DNA of 17,491 nt, taken from Odoribacter sp. UBA944. GTDB taxonomy: Bacteria; Bacteroidota; Bacteroidia; Bacteroidales; Marinifilaceae. The position numbers and the translations under genes were made by a program. Numbering within the stretch: position 1 is the first letter of the stretch; every line of letters starts with the position of its first letter. Below the pieces are notes generated by a model, which did not search any database, was not told the DNA's origin, and saw nothing but the letters and a program-made list of their open reading frames with translations. The stretch is taken from NCBI GenBank assembly GCA_002293375.1, contig DBDA01000009.1:1-17491 (forward strand), read 5' to 3'. Below, one piece after another: positions 15,657 to 17,491 of the stretch.

Positions 15657-16349
15657 ATGATTTATTCACACGAAGTGCAGCACATGTGTGTTGTGAAGAA
15701 GGGGCCGAACCACGGCCCGGCTCCCATTCCCGAAGAGGGGAAGTGGGTGCGTTCCAAAGAGATCAAGGACATCTCCGGCCTGACCCACGGGGTTGGCTGG
15801 TGCGCTCCGCAACAGGGCGCCTGTAAGTTGACCCTGAATGTAAAGGACGGGATCATCGAGGAGGCGCTGATCGAGACCATCGGCTGTTCCGGGATGACCC
15901 ATTCCGCTGCCATGGCGTCGGAAATTTTGCCGGGCAAGACCCTGCTGGAGGCGTTGAATACGGACCTGGTTTGCGATGCGATCAACACCGCGATGCGCGA
16001 ACTCTTTTTGCAGATTGTGTACGGACGGACGCAGAGCGCTTTCTCCGAGGACGGACTGCCGGTGGGCGCCGGTCTGGAGGACCTGGGAAAAGGGTTGCGC
16101 AGCCAGGTGGGTACCATGTACGGCACCAAAGCCAAAGGCACCCGTTATTTGGAGATGGCCGAAGGGTATGTGACCCGGATGGCGCTGGACAAGGAGGACG
16201 AAGTGATCGGGTATGAGTTTATCCACCTGGGCAAGTTCACCGATATGTTGAAAAAGGGTATGAAGGCCGAGGAGGCGTTGGAGAAAGCCAAGGGCAATTA
16301 CGGCCGTTTTAGCGAAGCTGCAAAATACATCGACCCTCGTCACGAATAA
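15657..16349 (+). CDS. IscU/NifU-like iron-sulfur scaffold-type protein
   Basis: A 230-residue cytoplasmic protein related to the N-terminal domain of NifU/IscU, which holds nascent Fe-S clusters. The IscU-like core is near residues 50-110: Q-G-A-C-K-L-T-L-N-V-K-D-G-I-I-E-E-A, then T-I-G-C-S-G-M-T-H-S-A-A-M-A-S-E-I, then L-V-C-D-A-I. Cys56, Cys77 and Cys106 occupy the three cluster-ligand positions; Cys11 and Cys49 are extra. The L-P-P-V-K motif that binds the HscA chaperone in classical IscU is absent. About 100 more residues follow the core. No cysteine desulfurase gene is nearby. It is cotranscribed with the GGGtGRT gene 14 bases downstream, a pairing known from Bacteroidetes and clostridia. 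The real job of the pair is unknown. Confidence 0.85.
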   Translation: MIYSHEVQHMCVVKKGPNHGPAPIPEEGKWVRSKEIKDISGLTHGVGWCAPQQGACKLTLNVKDGIIEEALIETIGCSGMTHSAAMASEILPGKTLLEALNTDLVCDAINTAMRELFLQIVYGRTQSAFSEDGLPVGAGLEDLGKGLRSQVGTMYGTKAKGTRYLEMAEGYVTRMALDKEDEVIGYEFIHLGKFTDMLKKGMKAEEALEKAKGNYGRFSEAAKYIDPRHE

Positions 16350-16363
16350 AAACAAGTTAGATT

Positions 16364-17365
16364 ATGGCATTATTTGAAAGTTACGACCGTCGGATTAATC
16401 AGATTAACGCGGTCCTTCAATCATACGGAATAAAAGATATTGACGAGGCCAAGGCCATCTGTGATGGCAAAGGGATCAACCCGTACGATATTTGTGAAAA
16501 GACACAGCCCATTTGTTTTGAGAATGCGAAATGGGCGTATGTGGTGGGCGCGGCCATCGCTATCAAGAAAGGCGCCGTGAAGGCGGCCGATGCTGCCGAA
16601 GCGGTCGGCGAAGGGTTGCAGGCATTTTGCATTCCGGGATCCGTCGCATCCGACCGCAAGGTGGGGATCGGGCACGGGAATCTGGCGGCGATGCTGTTGC
16701 GCGAAGAGACCAAATGTTTTGCTTTCCTGGCGGGACACGAGTCGTTCGCGGCGGCGGAGGGTGCCATCGGTATTGCTAAATCGGCCAATAAAGTTCGCCG
16801 GCAACCGTTGCAGGTGATCCTGAACGGGTTGGGCAAGGATGCCGCGATGATCATCTCCCGCATCAATGGGTTTACCTACGTGCAGACCGAGTTCAATTAC
16901 CATTCCGGTGACCTGAAGATTGTGAAGGAGAAGGCGTACTCCCAGGGCGAACGCGCCGGAGTGCGCTGCTTTGGCGCCGATGATGTGCGCGAAGGCGTGG
17001 CCATTATGCGGCACGAAGGCGTGGATGTTTCCATTACCGGTAACTCTACCAATCCTACCCGCTTCCAGCACCCTGTGGCCGGAACGTACAAGAAGGAGTG
17101 TATGGAGAGCGGCAGGAAGTATTTTTCCGTGGCTTCCGGAGGCGGTACGGGCCGTACCCTCCATCCGGACAATATGGCGGCCGGCCCCGCTTCGTACGGT
17201 ATGACCGATACGATGGGCCGGATGCACGGTGACGCCCAGTTTGCCGGTTCTTCGTCTGTTCCCGCTCACGTGGAGATGATGGGGTTCCTCGGCATGGGCA
17301 ATAACCCGATGGTGGGTGCAACGGTGGCTGTTGCTGTTGCCATTGAGGAGGCGATGCGGAAGTGA
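16364..17365 (+). CDS. GGGtGRT family protein
   Basis: A 333-residue cytoplasmic protein with no signal peptide. It carries the family's naming motif G-G-G-T-G-R-T at residues 259-265, followed by L-H-P-D-N-M-A-A-G-P-A-S-Y-G-M-T-D-T-M-G. Other notable parts are G-I-N-P-Y-D-I-C, a Gly/Ala-rich segment A-Y-V-V-G-A-A-I-A-I-K-K-G, and G-F-L-G-M-G-N-N-P-M-V-G-A near the C terminus. Several Cys residues (about 28, 43, 49) could bind metal or receive a cluster. The biochemical role is not known to me. Close coupling to the NifU-like gene suggests it is that scaffold's client or partner (inference). The length is full, and a terminator follows within 25 bases. Confidence 0.88.
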   Translation: MALFESYDRRINQINAVLQSYGIKDIDEAKAICDGKGINPYDICEKTQPICFENAKWAYVVGAAIAIKKGAVKAADAAEAVGEGLQAFCIPGSVASDRKVGIGHGNLAAMLLREETKCFAFLAGHESFAAAEGAIGIAKSANKVRRQPLQVILNGLGKDAAMIISRINGFTYVQTEFNYHSGDLKIVKEKAYSQGERAGVRCFGADDVREGVAIMRHEGVDVSITGNSTNPTRFQHPVAGTYKKECMESGRKYFSVASGGGTGRTLHPDNMAAGPASYGMTDTMGRMHGDAQFAGSSSVPAHVEMMGFLGMGNNPMVGATVAVAVAIEEAMRK

Positions 17366-17388
17366 CCGGATGTTGATCGCTGTAAAGG

Positions 17389-17421
17389 GAACTGTCTCAA
17401 CCAAGAGGCAGTTCTTTTTTT
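17389..17421 (+). terminator. Intrinsic terminator of the NifU-like/GGGtGRT operon
   Basis: GAACTGTCTC (17389-17398) pairs with GAGGCAGTTC (17405-17414) with one wobble, around the loop AACCAA. Seven T follow. Confidence 0.9.
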
Positions 17422-17452
17422 GTGGTTGTCTGATTTTCGTTTTTTCTCCTTT

Positions 17453-17487
17453 TTTGTTTAATTTTCATAAAAATAGTTCTATATTTG
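17453..17487 (+). promoter_or_regulatory. Candidate promoter for a gene beyond the right edge
   Basis: TTTG (17453-17456), 23 bases, TATATTTG (17480-17487). The -7 box fits fully and the spacing is slightly long. It comes directly after the preceding terminator. Confidence 0.5.
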
Positions 17488-17491
17488 TAAC

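Overview
The window looks like chromosome from a member of the Bacteroidales. Several promoters match the Bacteroidetes form (a TTTG-like -33 box, about 20 bases, then TAnnTTTG). Shine-Dalgarno sequences are weak or absent. The families present (DUF6443-type RHS protein, DUF3244-like protein, GH29 fucosidase, OMP_b-brl-type barrel, NifU-like/GGGtGRT pair) are typical of that order. Most genes are GC-rich by eye, but the left 2.5 kb is clearly AT-richer. I do not name a species.

Left part (1-8967, minus strand): an RHS polymorphic-protein locus. A promoter at 8936-8967 reads leftward through a leader of about 236 nt into a secreted SpvB/TcB-like protein (5682-8693). Twelve bases later comes a secreted RHS-core protein (1884-5669) with a DUF6443-like region, YD repeats, the conserved RHS core and an unrecognised C-terminal tip of about 220 residues. 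Two paralogous small lipoproteins follow (1092-1811 and 308-994) and may be the immunity proteins for that tip. The second one ends 1-2 bases from a scrambled relic of RHS core DNA (65-306). Next to that relic is a 25-base shred resembling the start of the regulator gene at 9214. The far left therefore looks like the debris of another copy of the locus.

Middle part (8968-12500): a membrane-anchored TPR-HTH regulator (9214-10869) is transcribed away from the RHS operon and is its natural candidate regulator. It is followed by a small secreted DUF3244-like protein (11040-11534) with its own candidate promoter and a hairpin terminator. About 740 bases then hold no large gene. They do contain a promoter followed by a potentially structured RNA (about 11981-12136) and a 53-residue, very charged small protein gene (12274-12435) with a strong intrinsic terminator.

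Right part (12500-17491): housekeeping and accessory genes. A secreted GH29 alpha-L-fucosidase-like protein (12580-13917) has a near-consensus promoter and a Gln where the family acid/base Glu is expected. A DUF5996-like protein (13918-14751, minus) abuts it tail to tail. Then come an outer-membrane beta-barrel protein (14857-15504) and a two-gene operon of an IscU/NifU-like scaffold and a GGGtGRT protein (15657-17365). That operon ends in a clear terminator, and a candidate promoter for the next gene lies at the right edge.
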